Shown in pieces: positions 9,013 through 18,962 of a DNA stretch of 64,000 bases. The stretch covers positions 62,001-126,000 of the forward strand of contig CAVZID010000005.1 of assembly GCA_963775245.1 (NCBI GenBank), written 5' to 3'. Within the stretch, counting starts at the first letter, position 1. Every line of letters starts with the position of its first letter. Both the position numbers and the translations under genes were made by a program. Source of the DNA: CAVSWT01 sp963775245. GTDB lineage: Bacteria > Bacteroidota > Ignavibacteria > Ignavibacteriales > Ignavibacteriaceae. Under the pieces are notes generated by a model that searched no databases, was not told the DNA's origin, and saw only the letters and a program-made list of their open reading frames with translations.

Positions 9013-10749
9013 TTAAATTGCCTTTTGAAAGTAGTCTGCATTTTCAGAAAATGTAACTAACGAAGATTTAAATCCATCATAAGAAATATATGTTTCAATG
9101 ATACCTGTATCTTCTATAGTACAGCCAGTATTACAACTTCCAGCTAATTTTTGTATAGTCTTAAATTCAACTTTATTGAAATTACCATCTGCATATTTTG
9201 AATTAAGAAAGTCTATTAAAGCCTGGACCTCATTTGCAACACCTTTTTCAACAATCATAAATTGTTCATAAACTGAATTTACAAACTCGTCTGCCGGTAA
9301 TTCATTTCCGCGGCCAATGCCTGTATAACCAATATTTTTATCTTTAAAATCATTATGCTTATATATATTGCAGCCGTCAACTATTCCAAACAGATTTTTA
9401 TTTGTATTTATGATTTCATCTTTCTTATCAATATACAGCTTGTGAGCAGTACAAACAATTATAATTTCAGCATCCTTAATTGAGCTTGATAAATCATTTG
9501 TAAAATATTTTTCTAAATTAAACTTTAATAAGTTTTGATCATCTTTTTTAACATAAGGATCGTGAATAATTACGTTACATTTTTTATCAAGTAAAAGTTT
9601 TGCTAAAGATAAAGTAGGTGAATTTCGAGTATCCTCTGAATTGAATCTATATGCTGCTCCAAGTAAAGCGATAGTTTTTCCCGAAATATCTCCAAACGTT
9701 CTTTCAACTAATTTTATTGTTTCATTGGGTGAATTATCATTTATTTTTCTAGAATTAATTATTAAGCTTTGAGAAGTATCTGCGCCACTTTCTATTTTTC
9801 TCCACCATAACAGAATGCCATCCTTAGGTAAGCAATGTCCACCAACACCAACCATAGGAATTAGTATTCCACCGCTTGGTACTGCATTGGGATCACCAGT
9901 TGCTGAATCCATTTGAGATAATTTATTATTTACTTTATCTCTGAGATTATAAAAATCAATATTATTTTCATCACAAAATCTTACAACTTCGGTTGAGAAT
10001 GCTATTCTTACATCTCTATATGCGTTCTCTAAAGTTTTTACGACTTCCGCTGTTAAGCTATTAGTTGGATGAAGTGTTCCTTTTGTTACTATATATGAAT
10101 ATAAATGTTCAATCATTTTAGGAGTGTCAGGATGAAGCCCAGCAACGATTTTATCTGATGTCACAACTCTTTCCACTAATCTTCCAGGCATAACTCTATT
10201 GGGGCTATTTCCTAAAAGAATATTTTTCCCTTCGACCAATCCGAATTTGGAAAAATAATCTTTCATTAAAGTCGCCATTGAAGAAGGTGCTAAAGTAGAT
10301 TCAAAAATAATTAAAGGAATTTTATCAACTGGCTTTTTCTGAAGAGCATTTGCTAAATTATTTAAAGCCTCGAACATAGGCCCGTAATCAGGTTCAAATC
10401 CTTTTTTATCGGTTTGGACACAAACCAAAATTACATCTGCGTCAGATAAATTTGAATAATCATAGCTGGCGCTCAAGATTCCATCTTGAACAGCATCTTT
10501 TACAATTTTATCTAAGCCAGGCTCAATTCCACCAATTGTAGATTTCCCACTATTAATGGCCTCAACTTTCCACCCTGAATTTTTTGAATTTCTTTGTATA
10601 ACTATAACTTTGGCTGGCTCCTCTGTTCCTATTTTGATTTTTGCATTTGCCAATAGCGCTGCCATCGGCATTCCCACAATACCGGGCCCAATTACTCCTA
10701 TTTTTTTAACTGTCCAATTTTTTTCTATTCCATCAATTTTGAATTTCAT
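9013..10749 (-). CDS. UDP-GlcNAc/glucose-type nucleotide-sugar 6-dehydrogenase with unusual C-terminal extension
   Basis: A 578-residue protein. The NAD-binding motif GVIGPGIVG is at 18-26. The catalytic lysine and asparagine of AEVVKTLENAYRD are at 238 and 242, and the catalytic cysteine is C306 in GVGGHCLPKDG. The third domain (about 355-480) ends with YTGIGRG. Family enzymes oxidise the C6 hydroxyl of UDP-hexoses to uronic acids in two NAD-dependent steps, and the WecC/WbpA branch is the best fit. Ordinary members stop near this point, but here about 98 further residues follow, including SCNTGCTIED (538-547). The start lies inside the preceding asparagine synthetase gene, 17 bp before its end, behind AAAGGAAA. 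It probably supplies an acidic sugar precursor. Confidence 0.85.
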   Translation of the reverse strand: MKFKIDGIEKNWTVKKIGVIGPGIVGMPMAALLANAKIKIGTEEPAKVIVIQRNSKNSGWKVEAINSGKSTIGGIEPGLDKIVKDAVQDGILSASYDYSNLSDADVILVCVQTDKKGFEPDYGPMFEALNNLANALQKKPVDKIPLIIFESTLAPSSMATLMKDYFSKFGLVEGKNILLGNSPNRVMPGRLVERVVTSDKIVAGLHPDTPKMIEHLYSYIVTKGTLHPTNSLTAEVVKTLENAYRDVRIAFSTEVVRFCDENNIDFYNLRDKVNNKLSQMDSATGDPNAVPSGGILIPMVGVGGHCLPKDGILLWWRKIESGADTSQSLIINSRKINDNSPNETIKLVERTFGDISGKTIALLGAAYRFNSEDTRNSPTLSLAKLLLDKKCNVIIHDPYVKKDDQNLLKFNLEKYFTNDLSSSIKDAEIIIVCTAHKLYIDKKDEIINTNKNLFGIVDGCNIYKHNDFKDKNIGYTGIGRGNELPADEFVNSVYEQFMIVEKGVANEVQALIDFLNSKYADGNFNKVEFKTIQKLAGSCNTGCTIEDTGIIETYISYDGFKSSLVTFSENADYFQKAI

Positions 10750-12655
10750 AAATTTCCTTTTTTTTTATTTTATTACCACCATCAATAAATTGTTGAAACC
10801 ACAATTCCAAACAAAGAATGCCCCATAATTTTCTTCCAAAAGCACGTTCGTTATGAATCAGTTTTTTAATATTCTCAGTATTAAATATACCTCTTGAATG
10901 ACTAGTAGATGACAACAAAACATCCTCCAAAAACCCCGAGGCTTTATTCTTAGCCCATAAATGAAGTGGAACGGGAAAACCCATTTTATCTTTTCTTTCA
11001 ATAATACTTTTAGGAAGGATATCGTTTGTAGCGCGTTTCAAAATATATTTCATTTCAGCGCCTTTGAATTTCATTGAAGGCGGCATACTAGCTATTAAGT
11101 CTGCAATTCTTCTATCAAGTAGAGGCACTCTGGACTCAATTGATACAGCCATACTTACTCTATCTTCAACTTGAAGCAATGCAGGTAAGCTGCTGGTCAT
11201 ATCGAAGTGAGTCATCTTATTATAAAATGATTTTGTGTCGGGATCATTAAATAACTTTTTGAAATGGCTAAAAATTTCTTCTTTGTTATATGTAGCATTG
11301 AATTCATTAGTAAATAAATCGTTAGAACCATTTCTTCTATCAATCAATCTAAAATATCTTTCATCCATTTCACCAAATGCATTATCTTTCATAAATTCTT
11401 TTAGCATAGGCATATAATTATGAAGATGAGGAAGATTAGGAAGAATAGTATGCAAAGTTACTATGTGTTCTCCTTCTTCATTTGACTCATAAATTGCACC
11501 TTTAATTGCCTGCTCTAAATAAGCAACAACATAGCGAGCATAGCCTCCAAAGATTTCGTCACCTCCCTGCCCACCTAAAACAACTTTAACATTTTGTGCA
11601 GCAAGTTTTGATACCATATATTGAGGAAATAATCCTGGACCGGCCGCAGGTTCATCCAGATGATAAATTAATTTAGGCAATAAACTAATGAATTGATCTT
11701 CCGTAGGATAAATTTCAAATAGTTCTGAACCACTGGTCTCTGCTACTTCTCTTGCATATCTTGTTTCATTAAATTCTTCACCTTCTCTGAATGCACCTGT
11801 AAATGATTTAAAATTTCCATTAAGTAATTTAGAAGCTAAAATAGTTACAATGCTCGAATCCATTCCACCGCTTAAATATGAACCTACTGGTACGTCACTT
11901 CGTAATTGAATATTTATGGTATCATTTAATAAGCGCTTTATTTCATGAATAAAATATTCTTCAGTATGATGATTATCAACTTTAAATGAAGGCTCCCAAT
12001 ATTTTTTTATTTTCATGTCCATCGTATTTAAATCAATAGACATTTGGTGACCGGGTAATAACTTGTAAATATTTTTAAAAAGAGTTTCGTTTCCAATTAC
12101 ATATTGAAAAGTAAGATATTGATTTATTGCATTATAATTTGGAACAGCATCAATATTTGGATGTTGGAGAATTGCTTTTATCTCAGAAGCAAATATTAAA
12201 TAGGAATCATCATTGTGAAAATATAAAGGCTTGATACCAAAGTGGTCACGTGCGATAAAAAGTTTATTTTTATTCTTATCATAAATTATAAAGGCAAACA
12301 TTCCATTTAATTGACTAACACAATTTTCACCATATTCTTCATACATTTTCAAAATAACTTCTGTATCGGAAGTGGTTTGAAACTTATGGCCTTTAGACTG
12401 TAATTCTTGCTTCAGTTCCTTATAATTATAAATCTCTCCGTTAAAAACTATTGTCAGACTTTTAAAGGTCATCGGTTGATGGCCTGTTTTAAGATCTATA
12501 ATTGATAGTCTTTTGTGATAGAATCCAACATGGTTGTCAATAAAATGACCTTCGTCATCAGGTCCGCGATGATTTATTGCTGCAGCCATTTGCGACAACA
12601 AGCTGACTTCAACATTTTGTTTATTTTTATTGATTAAACCTACGATTCCACACAT
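10733..12655 (-). CDS. asnB: Glutamine-hydrolysing asparagine synthetase (AsnB type)
   Basis: The 640-residue product should begin at the third Met of the open frame (MCGIVGL), because the class II glutaminase requires Cys at position 2. The N-terminal amidotransferase domain (about 1-190) includes NHRGPDDEG. The synthetase domain carries the PP-loop SYLSGGMDSS, which adenylates a carboxylate. AsnB makes asparagine from aspartate and glutamine. EPS loci often hold a close homologue that is thought to amidate a uronic acid or other carboxylate on the glycan, and context favours that role here. No good ribosome site precedes the start. It is the only one of the three homologues in the window with an intact glutaminase. 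Confidence 0.85.
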   Translation of the reverse strand: MCGIVGLINKNKQNVEVSLLSQMAAAINHRGPDDEGHFIDNHVGFYHKRLSIIDLKTGHQPMTFKSLTIVFNGEIYNYKELKQELQSKGHKFQTTSDTEVILKMYEEYGENCVSQLNGMFAFIIYDKNKNKLFIARDHFGIKPLYFHNDDSYLIFASEIKAILQHPNIDAVPNYNAINQYLTFQYVIGNETLFKNIYKLLPGHQMSIDLNTMDMKIKKYWEPSFKVDNHHTEEYFIHEIKRLLNDTINIQLRSDVPVGSYLSGGMDSSIVTILASKLLNGNFKSFTGAFREGEEFNETRYAREVAETSGSELFEIYPTEDQFISLLPKLIYHLDEPAAGPGLFPQYMVSKLAAQNVKVVLGGQGGDEIFGGYARYVVAYLEQAIKGAIYESNEEGEHIVTLHTILPNLPHLHNYMPMLKEFMKDNAFGEMDERYFRLIDRRNGSNDLFTNEFNATYNKEEIFSHFKKLFNDPDTKSFYNKMTHFDMTSSLPALLQVEDRVSMAVSIESRVPLLDRRIADLIASMPPSMKFKGAEMKYILKRATNDILPKSIIERKDKMGFPVPLHLWAKNKASGFLEDVLLSSTSHSRGIFNTENIKKLIHNERAFGRKLWGILCLELWFQQFIDGGNKIKKKEIYEIQN

Positions 12656-12948
12656 GAGCAAAAATAGAAAATAGTTAAAAATTCTGTGATTACGCTAACA
12701 GAGACCAAATATTATGCCTCACTTTTGCAAGCATCTTTAATTAAATAAAACACTCTAAATGATATAAATTATTATAAAATATTACTAAAATGAGAAAAAA
12801 AGGAGATTTTTAATTATTATGCTACATTGAAGAAAAAAAACAGGAATTGAAACGGAAAAAAAATTAACAGGAGAATTAAATAAATTGATTAGCTTCTTAA
12901 AGAATACTTTGGTCAAAGCAATATGAATGAAGGGACTTGTTTACTTAT

Positions 12949-13971
12949 TTATTTTGTTATAGCTGTTCTATTTATTCCATCTTTAACTTTAAGTTTCCAC
13001 CATTCAGCCAATTCTTTTGGTAAACAATGCCAAATATCTCTTAATGATTTTAAATAAATTAAAAAATCTTTATAAATACCGAAATGTAATTCATCGATTA
13101 AATAATCAGGATGTGTAAGACAAAGAATTGTCCCATAATTTTTTAAAATCCATTCGGTTTTATTTTTCCAAATGCTTATATCTTTTTTTTGTAGAACATA
13201 AAAAAGCGTATGATCTTGAGGTAAGGTATATGGCAATTCTACAAATTTCCCCACAATAAATGGCCATATACTTCCAGTTCCCCCAGGAAAAGGTTGATAA
13301 GGATCATAATCAAAACATGAAGCATCATAACTTATATCAAGTTTCTGCAACCATTTAAGATTCCGGTGTACCTGAGGAGAACGAAATCCAACTGCGTTAT
13401 ATTTTTTAATTGCCTGGTTTATAAAGGGAACTCTTTGATTAAATATCTGTTCTGTATAGTATAATTTACCGTCGTGATTATATCCATGAATACCAATCTC
13501 ATGACCTGCATCATTAATAATTTTAATTATCCCATTATCAATTGGATATTTATAGGGAACAATATTCCAAGATGATTTAAAACCAAGGCTTTGTTCAAGT
13601 TCAATTATTTTGGGAATATTTTTTAAACCAGCTAATTCTTCCACATCATGTGTTAAAATTAAAGCTGCTTTATAATTTTCAGGATATAAATTTTCCTTTA
13701 ATGTATTATATCCGTTCCGATTTTTTATAATATTAATAAGTTCATCATTTATAAAATTTTCTTTTAATAATATTTTTGAATTATATCTTTTTTGTAATTT
13801 CTGCCTTAAATTAATCGGCAGAATTGGCCTAATGATATTATAATATGCTTTTTGTTTTAATTGAAAAGATGAAACAAAATTATTTTCCAAGAAATATTTA
13901 ATTATCAATTCATTATTGATATCCGGGAATGGTGGAATTACATCAAGTGAATCTATCAAGTTATCTTTCAT
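12949..13971 (-). CDS. Polysaccharide deacetylase-like protein (NodB fold)
   Basis: A 340-residue protein. The NodB core begins near residue 100 with LILTHDVEE (H108-D109) and continues with GHEIGIHGYNH (H162, H166) and GFRSPQVHRN (R197). The HDVE form of the first motif places it with the divergent deacetylases often seen in O-antigen and EPS loci. The N-terminal 100 residues have no recognisable domain. No signal peptide is seen, so it is probably cytoplasmic. It is flanked by 102 nt upstream and a 293-nt gap before asnB, which may hold a promoter. The substrate is unknown. Confidence 0.75.
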   Translation of the reverse strand: MKDNLIDSLDVIPPFPDINNELIIKYFLENNFVSSFQLKQKAYYNIIRPILPINLRQKLQKRYNSKILLKENFINDELINIIKNRNGYNTLKENLYPENYKAALILTHDVEELAGLKNIPKIIELEQSLGFKSSWNIVPYKYPIDNGIIKIINDAGHEIGIHGYNHDGKLYYTEQIFNQRVPFINQAIKKYNAVGFRSPQVHRNLKWLQKLDISYDASCFDYDPYQPFPGGTGSIWPFIVGKFVELPYTLPQDHTLFYVLQKKDISIWKNKTEWILKNYGTILCLTHPDYLIDELHFGIYKDFLIYLKSLRDIWHCLPKELAEWWKLKVKDGINRTAITK

Positions 13972-14073
13972 TTATTATTCTTTATATTTTGAAATAAAAT
14001 TCTTGTCCCCGAATATTCGATATTTGCAAATAAAAATTAATTATTTTGTAAATAATTTCAGTGCGGATTACGT

Positions 14074-15261
14074 TTATAACAGCTTTTTGTATAAATTCAA
14101 AATAGTTTTTTCCGAATGACTCCAAAGATAGTTATTCATTACTATTTCATATCCTATTTCACCCATCTTTTTTGCTTCATCCGGACAATCAATTAAATAT
14201 AATAATTTATTTTTATAATCATTAATATCATCAGCATATAACCCGCTGTTTTCTGCCATACTTTTTGTTTCCTTAAGATTAAAAGAAACAAATGCTTTTT
14301 TTGCCTTCATATACTCCAATATCTTTATCAATGTTAAATACTCGTTAAAACCATTTGGCAAATCCGGAGCTATACAAACATCAGCAAGATATAAATATTC
14401 CATTACTTTATCATAATCTACCATACCAATAAATGATATATTTTTTGAAATACCATATTCATTTGCTTGATGCTCCATTTTTAATCGAACATCCCCATCA
14501 CCTAGCAAAATGAATTGACAATCAGTTCTTTTTTCATCTATAATAATTTTTTTAGCAACTTCAATTATTATTTCTATACTATCAGTTATTGTCATAAGTC
14601 CTACATAGAGAATAATTTTTTTCCCTTTAAATTTACTTATTAATACATCCGATTTTATGGGTTCAAAATTTTCATAAGGGCCGTTGTATGCGACCTCACA
14701 TTTTTCTGAAGGTACATTAAATTTTTTTATTAATCTTTCTTTAAATGTTTTGTTAACTGTAATAATAGAATCTGCTAATAGAACTGTTAACTTTTCATTA
14801 TAATTTAATATCTTATATATGAGTTTGTTCGAAAACCTAATATTAAACATTTCAGGGGCTAAGTCATGCTGATCATAAATAAATTTTACCCCAAATAATT
14901 TTGATATTAAAGCAAGAGGCCAAAAAAAGTCCGGCGGATTCGCCACATGAATTATTTTAATATGTTTACTAACTATCAAATATAGAGACAGAGAAAATAT
15001 TTTAATGAGAGATAAAAAATATTCTAAAAAAAATCCGATGAAAGAACCATCGGACAAATAATTTTTATATCTATATACAGATATGTTATCTATGTTAGTA
15101 CGTTTTTCTGAATCGTATATTGATGTAGGGCTAATTACAAATACATTGTAACCATTTCTACTTAAACTAATTGCTTCCTTAGATACTCTTTTATCAAAGG
15201 GATAAGATGCGTTTTGTACAATTAGTAAAACTTCAGATTTAGAAGACAAATGAAAGTTCAT
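14074..15261 (-). CDS. Family 4 glycosyltransferase
   Basis: A 395-residue GT-B fold protein. The N-terminal domain begins LLIVQNASYPFDKRVSKEA, a frequent opening of GT4 enzymes. The donor domain contains LYVGLMTITDS and the acidic motif FNEYLTLIKILEYMKAKK, corresponding to the E-x7-E pattern of GT4. It transfers a sugar from a nucleotide donor to the growing lipid-linked repeat unit. It follows the GT-C-like membrane protein gene by 8 nt, so the two are probably coexpressed. Linkage and sugar cannot be predicted. Confidence 0.82.
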   Translation of the reverse strand: MNFHLSSKSEVLLIVQNASYPFDKRVSKEAISLSRNGYNVFVISPTSIYDSEKRTNIDNISVYRYKNYLSDGSFIGFFLEYFLSLIKIFSLSLYLIVSKHIKIIHVANPPDFFWPLALISKLFGVKFIYDQHDLAPEMFNIRFSNKLIYKILNYNEKLTVLLADSIITVNKTFKERLIKKFNVPSEKCEVAYNGPYENFEPIKSDVLISKFKGKKIILYVGLMTITDSIEIIIEVAKKIIIDEKRTDCQFILLGDGDVRLKMEHQANEYGISKNISFIGMVDYDKVMEYLYLADVCIAPDLPNGFNEYLTLIKILEYMKAKKAFVSFNLKETKSMAENSGLYADDINDYKNKLLYLIDCPDEAKKMGEIGYEIVMNNYLWSHSEKTILNLYKKLL

Positions 15262-15269
15262 TCAAGTTT

Positions 15270-16496
15270 CTAGCTTGATTTTACAATTTTAATATCTATG
15301 ATTTTTGACAATATATAGAATATTCCAAACATGATTATAGGAACAACAACTACAAAATGTCTTGATTCTGCATCAATTAGAGAGGTTCCGCCCAAATAAA
15401 TTCCAACAAACAATAACATTATTTTAATTTCCCTGGGTATTTTCTTACGATTTAACCAAAATGGATAGATTAATAAAATTGAACAAACACAAACGAAACT
15501 GTTTGGTATCATATAAAAAAAAGTAGTAGGTTTTTGTTGAGTATACGAATAAGGGTAATTGAAAAAAAGTCTTCCTAAATTATTAAGCCAATTCGAGAAA
15601 TATTTAAAAGGATGTGCCTTTAAAATTTTTATGGCCTTAGCTTTATATATTTGATCTCGCTTAAATTGTGAAAGGTCTTTAATTGGGTTAACGAACTTAT
15701 AGTGATTCTTTGAGATAGTAGTAGTTGTATCAAATATGTCCGGGCCAATAATATAATCGCCATATTCATTTGGATAAGGTGAAACTGAGCTGTATAAGGT
15801 ATCCCCTCCATTCGTTGACCAATAAAATATTTTACCGGTTAATGTATAAGTATATACTAAATAGGGCAAGCAAAATATCAATGCAAGTGTAAAAATCTGA
15901 ATGGAGACTTTATAAGTATTATCTCTATTTATTAAATATAATATTATAAATGATAGTAATGAAAATGCAATTACAAACCCAAAGAAAATCTTGGTCATTG
16001 CTAAAAAACAAATTGTAAATGATAACCATAAAATTCTACGTATGTTATATTTGGCCCTATTTTGTATATAACAAAACTGATAAAGTATTGATGAAAGAAG
16101 AAAATAAGTTAATGCTTCAGTTTCAAGTTTAGATATAAATAAATATATCGGAATGTATAACCCCAGGATTAAAGTAAATTTCAGAGAAAGTTTTTCATTT
16201 AAATATAGTTTTAGTGTTTTATAAAAAAATACAATTGCAAAGAAAACCATCAAAATATTTAAATATTTGGGAATTGCCGGCGGGGAATTTAAATATACAA
16301 AAGGAAGAATAATCAAAGGGTAGCCAGGGCCATTAGTTAAATCGATATTATCCGTAGAAGTATAGAAACCATGCGTGATGTTTGTGGCAAACTTCCAATA
16401 CCTGGATTCATCATTATATAAATTATTTTTAATGAATAAAATGCCAACCAATAAATAAATTAAAAAGAGAGGTACTAATATTTTATTTTTATTCAT
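15270..16496 (-). CDS. GT-C-type membrane glycosyltransferase (GT39/ArnT-like)
   Basis: A 408-residue protein with about ten predicted membrane helices. After the first helix comes a periplasmic loop with NDESRYW (D29, E30), the acidic pair typical of GT-C enzymes that use polyprenyl-phosphate sugars. These enzymes attach sugar branches to glycans on the periplasmic side. A GT2 protein encoded at 5400 could make the polyprenyl-phosphate donor. The gene lies 8 nt before the GT4 gene. The assignment rests on topology and one motif, so a different membrane role is possible. Confidence 0.65.
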   Translation of the reverse strand: MNKNKILVPLFLIYLLVGILFIKNNLYNDESRYWKFATNITHGFYTSTDNIDLTNGPGYPLIILPFVYLNSPPAIPKYLNILMVFFAIVFFYKTLKLYLNEKLSLKFTLILGLYIPIYLFISKLETEALTYFLLSSILYQFCYIQNRAKYNIRRILWLSFTICFLAMTKIFFGFVIAFSLLSFIILYLINRDNTYKVSIQIFTLALIFCLPYLVYTYTLTGKIFYWSTNGGDTLYSSVSPYPNEYGDYIIGPDIFDTTTTISKNHYKFVNPIKDLSQFKRDQIYKAKAIKILKAHPFKYFSNWLNNLGRLFFNYPYSYTQQKPTTFFYMIPNSFVCVCSILLIYPFWLNRKKIPREIKIMLLFVGIYLGGTSLIDAESRHFVVVVPIIMFGIFYILSKIIDIKIVKSS

Positions 16497-16632
16497 AGAC
16501 TTTTAAAACATTAAAATCATAACACATAATAATTGAAAAAATTTTAATAAATATTAAGAAACTCGGAAAAATTATTTAGTATAAATTAGAATTTCTGAAA
16601 ATAGCTGTATGCATAACAGTTTTATATTTAAA

Positions 16633-17256
16633 TTAAATTAGTTTTAATTCTCCGATACTAATAAAACGTATATTACAATTAAGAGCGAACTGTTTATCAG
16701 CTTTAGAATCGCCTATCATCACATAACGCTCAGGATTACTATCTCTAAATTCTTTTGTGATTTTTAAAAAAGATTTAATGCCTGGCTTTGGTTCATATTC
16801 TTCTGCATAAATAACAACTAAATAATCCAAAATATTCTTCCAATTTATTTGTGCAATTTTATTCTTTTGCTGCTGAATATTACCATTGGTGATAATTGCT
16901 ATTTTTTTATTAAGGTTTAAAAGTTTTCCTAATATTTCATGAGTCTCATTATTGAGTTCAATTTTGGGAGATATTTTCAGTGTCCTTAATAATTTTAATA
17001 AATTATTAATTTCGCCATAATTAATTTGATAATTAGCTAATAATTTTTGAAATAAATTTGTTCTCCCATTATGTATGAATTCATCTATTAAAAAATGATA
17101 GTAATCTAATTTAGAATTATTAGGATATTTTTTTTCAAGGTAATTGGCAATTTTAAAATAAGCTGAAAATAAATAAATATTTTCATCATAAAGTGTATTA
17201 TCCAAATCAAAAAGATAATAACGATATTGCCCCTCTAAAAAAGATTTTAGATTCAA
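16633..17256 (-). CDS. HAD-superfamily hydrolase (phosphatase)
   Basis: A 207-residue protein with the HAD motifs: DLDNTLYDE (D17, D19) as motif I, IITNGN as motif II, a lysine in KPGIKSF as motif III, and YVMIGDSKAD as motif IV. A helical cap is inserted after motif I, as in subfamily I. These enzymes dephosphorylate small metabolites such as sugar phosphates through an aspartyl-phosphate intermediate. The gene starts 4 bp inside the PIG-L gene (ATGA overlap) and is the third member of a coupled ATP-grasp, PIG-L, HAD trio. Confidence 0.85.
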   Translation of the reverse strand: MNLKSFLEGQYRYYLFDLDNTLYDENIYLFSAYFKIANYLEKKYPNNSKLDYYHFLIDEFIHNGRTNLFQKLLANYQINYGEINNLLKLLRTLKISPKIELNNETHEILGKLLNLNKKIAIITNGNIQQQKNKIAQINWKNILDYLVVIYAEEYEPKPGIKSFLKITKEFRDSNPERYVMIGDSKADKQFALNCNIRFISIGELKLI

Positions 17257-17864
17257 AATAAATTTATTAATTTTATTATCTCAAATGCTTCGGCATAAGC
17301 AACACTAATTTGGTTCCCTCTATACATTGCCCTGCCTTTTAGTCCTTCTAGCCACCATTTATTATTTTTTTTAACCTGGGAACTGTGGGCATCTATGCTT
17401 TGAATTTTCTCATCAATAGTATCACTAATATCAACGAATAATTGTGCGTGGAAAGACTCCGGAACTACGCCACCAGGGATTGTCTGTTCGTACATAAATA
17501 CCGAACAATTGTTTTTTCTAGTACTTGCAATAATTCCATCTGTTAGGGCATTATGATCTTGATGAGAATCATGGTTCCAATGAGTAAATACAATATCGGG
17601 TTTATATTTTTGTAATAATGAATCTATTATTTTAACTATTTCCCTACTAAAAAATAACATACTAAAATCGATGTCTAACAATTCCAGTTCAATTCCAAGT
17701 ATATTACCAGCGTTGTATGACTCTTTCCTTCTTATTTCTTTATCCGAAGGCAAAGTAGCTACAACACCAATTACTGAGTGATTTTGTTTTACAAGCTTAG
17801 CAAGTGTTCCTCCCATACCAATTTCTAAATCGTCGGGGTGAGCTCCAAAAGCCAATATATTCAT
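17253..17864 (-). CDS. PIG-L family N-deacetylase
   Basis: A 203-residue zinc hydrolase of the LmbE/PIG-L type. It opens with AFGAHPDDLE (H9, D11, D12), which binds zinc and holds the catalytic base, and later has HWNHDSHQDHNAL with the third zinc ligand. Related enzymes remove N-acetyl groups from GlcNAc-type conjugates (mycothiol, bacillithiol, GPI). It overlaps the ATP-grasp gene upstream and the HAD gene downstream by 4 bp each, so the three products are likely made together and act on the same substrate. Confidence 0.88.
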   Translation of the reverse strand: MNILAFGAHPDDLEIGMGGTLAKLVKQNHSVIGVVATLPSDKEIRRKESYNAGNILGIELELLDIDFSMLFFSREIVKIIDSLLQKYKPDIVFTHWNHDSHQDHNALTDGIIASTRKNNCSVFMYEQTIPGGVVPESFHAQLFVDISDTIDEKIQSIDAHSSQVKKNNKWWLEGLKGRAMYRGNQISVAYAEAFEIIKLINLF

Positions 17865-18829
17865 CTAGCCTCCATTTCATTTTTTTTTGAGATTACAATT
17901 TCTTCATAATACCTTAATACTGTTATTTCTTCATAATTTAGATCTGATTTATCCAAAGAAACATTATTATACAAATCCAATATCAATTTGGGGATATTCA
18001 CTCCCGCTAAAGTTGCCATTATTGTTCCACCACCCATTCGCGGATTAATTTCTAATAATTTTAACTTGCCGTTTACATCTTCTTTCATCTGTAAACAAGA
18101 AGGGCCTTTCAATTTTAAAAACTCAACTAAATTTATGCTTAGATTTTCAATTTCTTGATTATGCAAAATCTTACCTTTAAATGAAATCCCATCCTTTGTT
18201 TCGATTCTCTCTCGTGGAACTGCTTTGATTGCTTTTCCTTCCAAATCTGATAATACATCAATAGTATATTCCTTCCCTGGTAGATATTCACAATAAATCA
18301 TATCAGAATATTTAGAAGAAATATTTTGCAACTCATTTTCAGAGTTAATTAAAAAAGTATTTCTACTGCCCTTTCCTGCTATTGGTTTTGCAAACACAGG
18401 AAATGATAAACCAGTATTTGGTTCCAGACTAAACTTAGGAGTTGGAAAATCTTTTTCAATTCTTTTATAAAAATTGTACTTGTTGTTGCAAAGGTCTATA
18501 ACATCGATATCGCTAAAAAAACACGTAACTCCAATGTTTTTAAGAATATTTTTGTTTTGTGAATAAGGAATAATATCAAATCCGCTTGTAGGCAATATTA
18601 ATTCAATTTTTTCCTTTTTAATTATTTCTAAAGCTTCTTCAAAAAAGTTTTTTTCTTTAATCTTTGGTAAAACGTATCCTTTATCAGCTAAATAAAATCC
18701 AGCTGAAAGTAGATTTGAATCTGTAGTGATAATCCTGCCCTGGTAATCTATTTTTCTAAGTGACTTTATTGCATTAATTGCAGCAAAACCACCTGCGCCA
18801 GGTAATAATATATTTGGAGATTTGACCAT
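17861..18829 (-). CDS. ATP-grasp carboxylate-amine ligase-like protein
   Basis: A 322-residue protein. An N-terminal Rossmann-like domain (LLPGAGGFAAINAI, 7-20) is followed by an ATP-grasp domain. This includes FAKPIAGKGSRNTF (the ATP-binding lysine and small-residue loop), an EYLPGKEYTIDV segment, and the metal-binding ending LLEINPRMGGG. ATP-grasp ligases of this kind (PylC and carbamoyl-phosphate-synthase-like) activate a carboxylate as an acyl phosphate and couple it to an amine. It is the first gene of the coupled trio with PIG-L and HAD. A role in attaching an amino-acid or similar acyl group to an amino sugar is plausible but unproven. Confidence 0.75.
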   Translation of the reverse strand: MVKSPNILLPGAGGFAAINAIKSLRKIDYQGRIITTDSNLLSAGFYLADKGYVLPKIKEKNFFEEALEIIKKEKIELILPTSGFDIIPYSQNKNILKNIGVTCFFSDIDVIDLCNNKYNFYKRIEKDFPTPKFSLEPNTGLSFPVFAKPIAGKGSRNTFLINSENELQNISSKYSDMIYCEYLPGKEYTIDVLSDLEGKAIKAVPRERIETKDGISFKGKILHNQEIENLSINLVEFLKLKGPSCLQMKEDVNGKLKLLEINPRMGGGTIMATLAGVNIPKLILDLYNNVSLDKSDLNYEEITVLRYYEEIVISKKNEMEAR

Positions 18830-18962
18830 ATTTTTTAATAAGTTATTTAAAACTAAAGGTTATGATAAATTTATATAAATAAGTTTTACTTATAGCATAA
18901 GCTTATGTTGTTCTAATTTTGATAACTCCACAATGTGAGTCTAAATAATAATGAACAATCAG

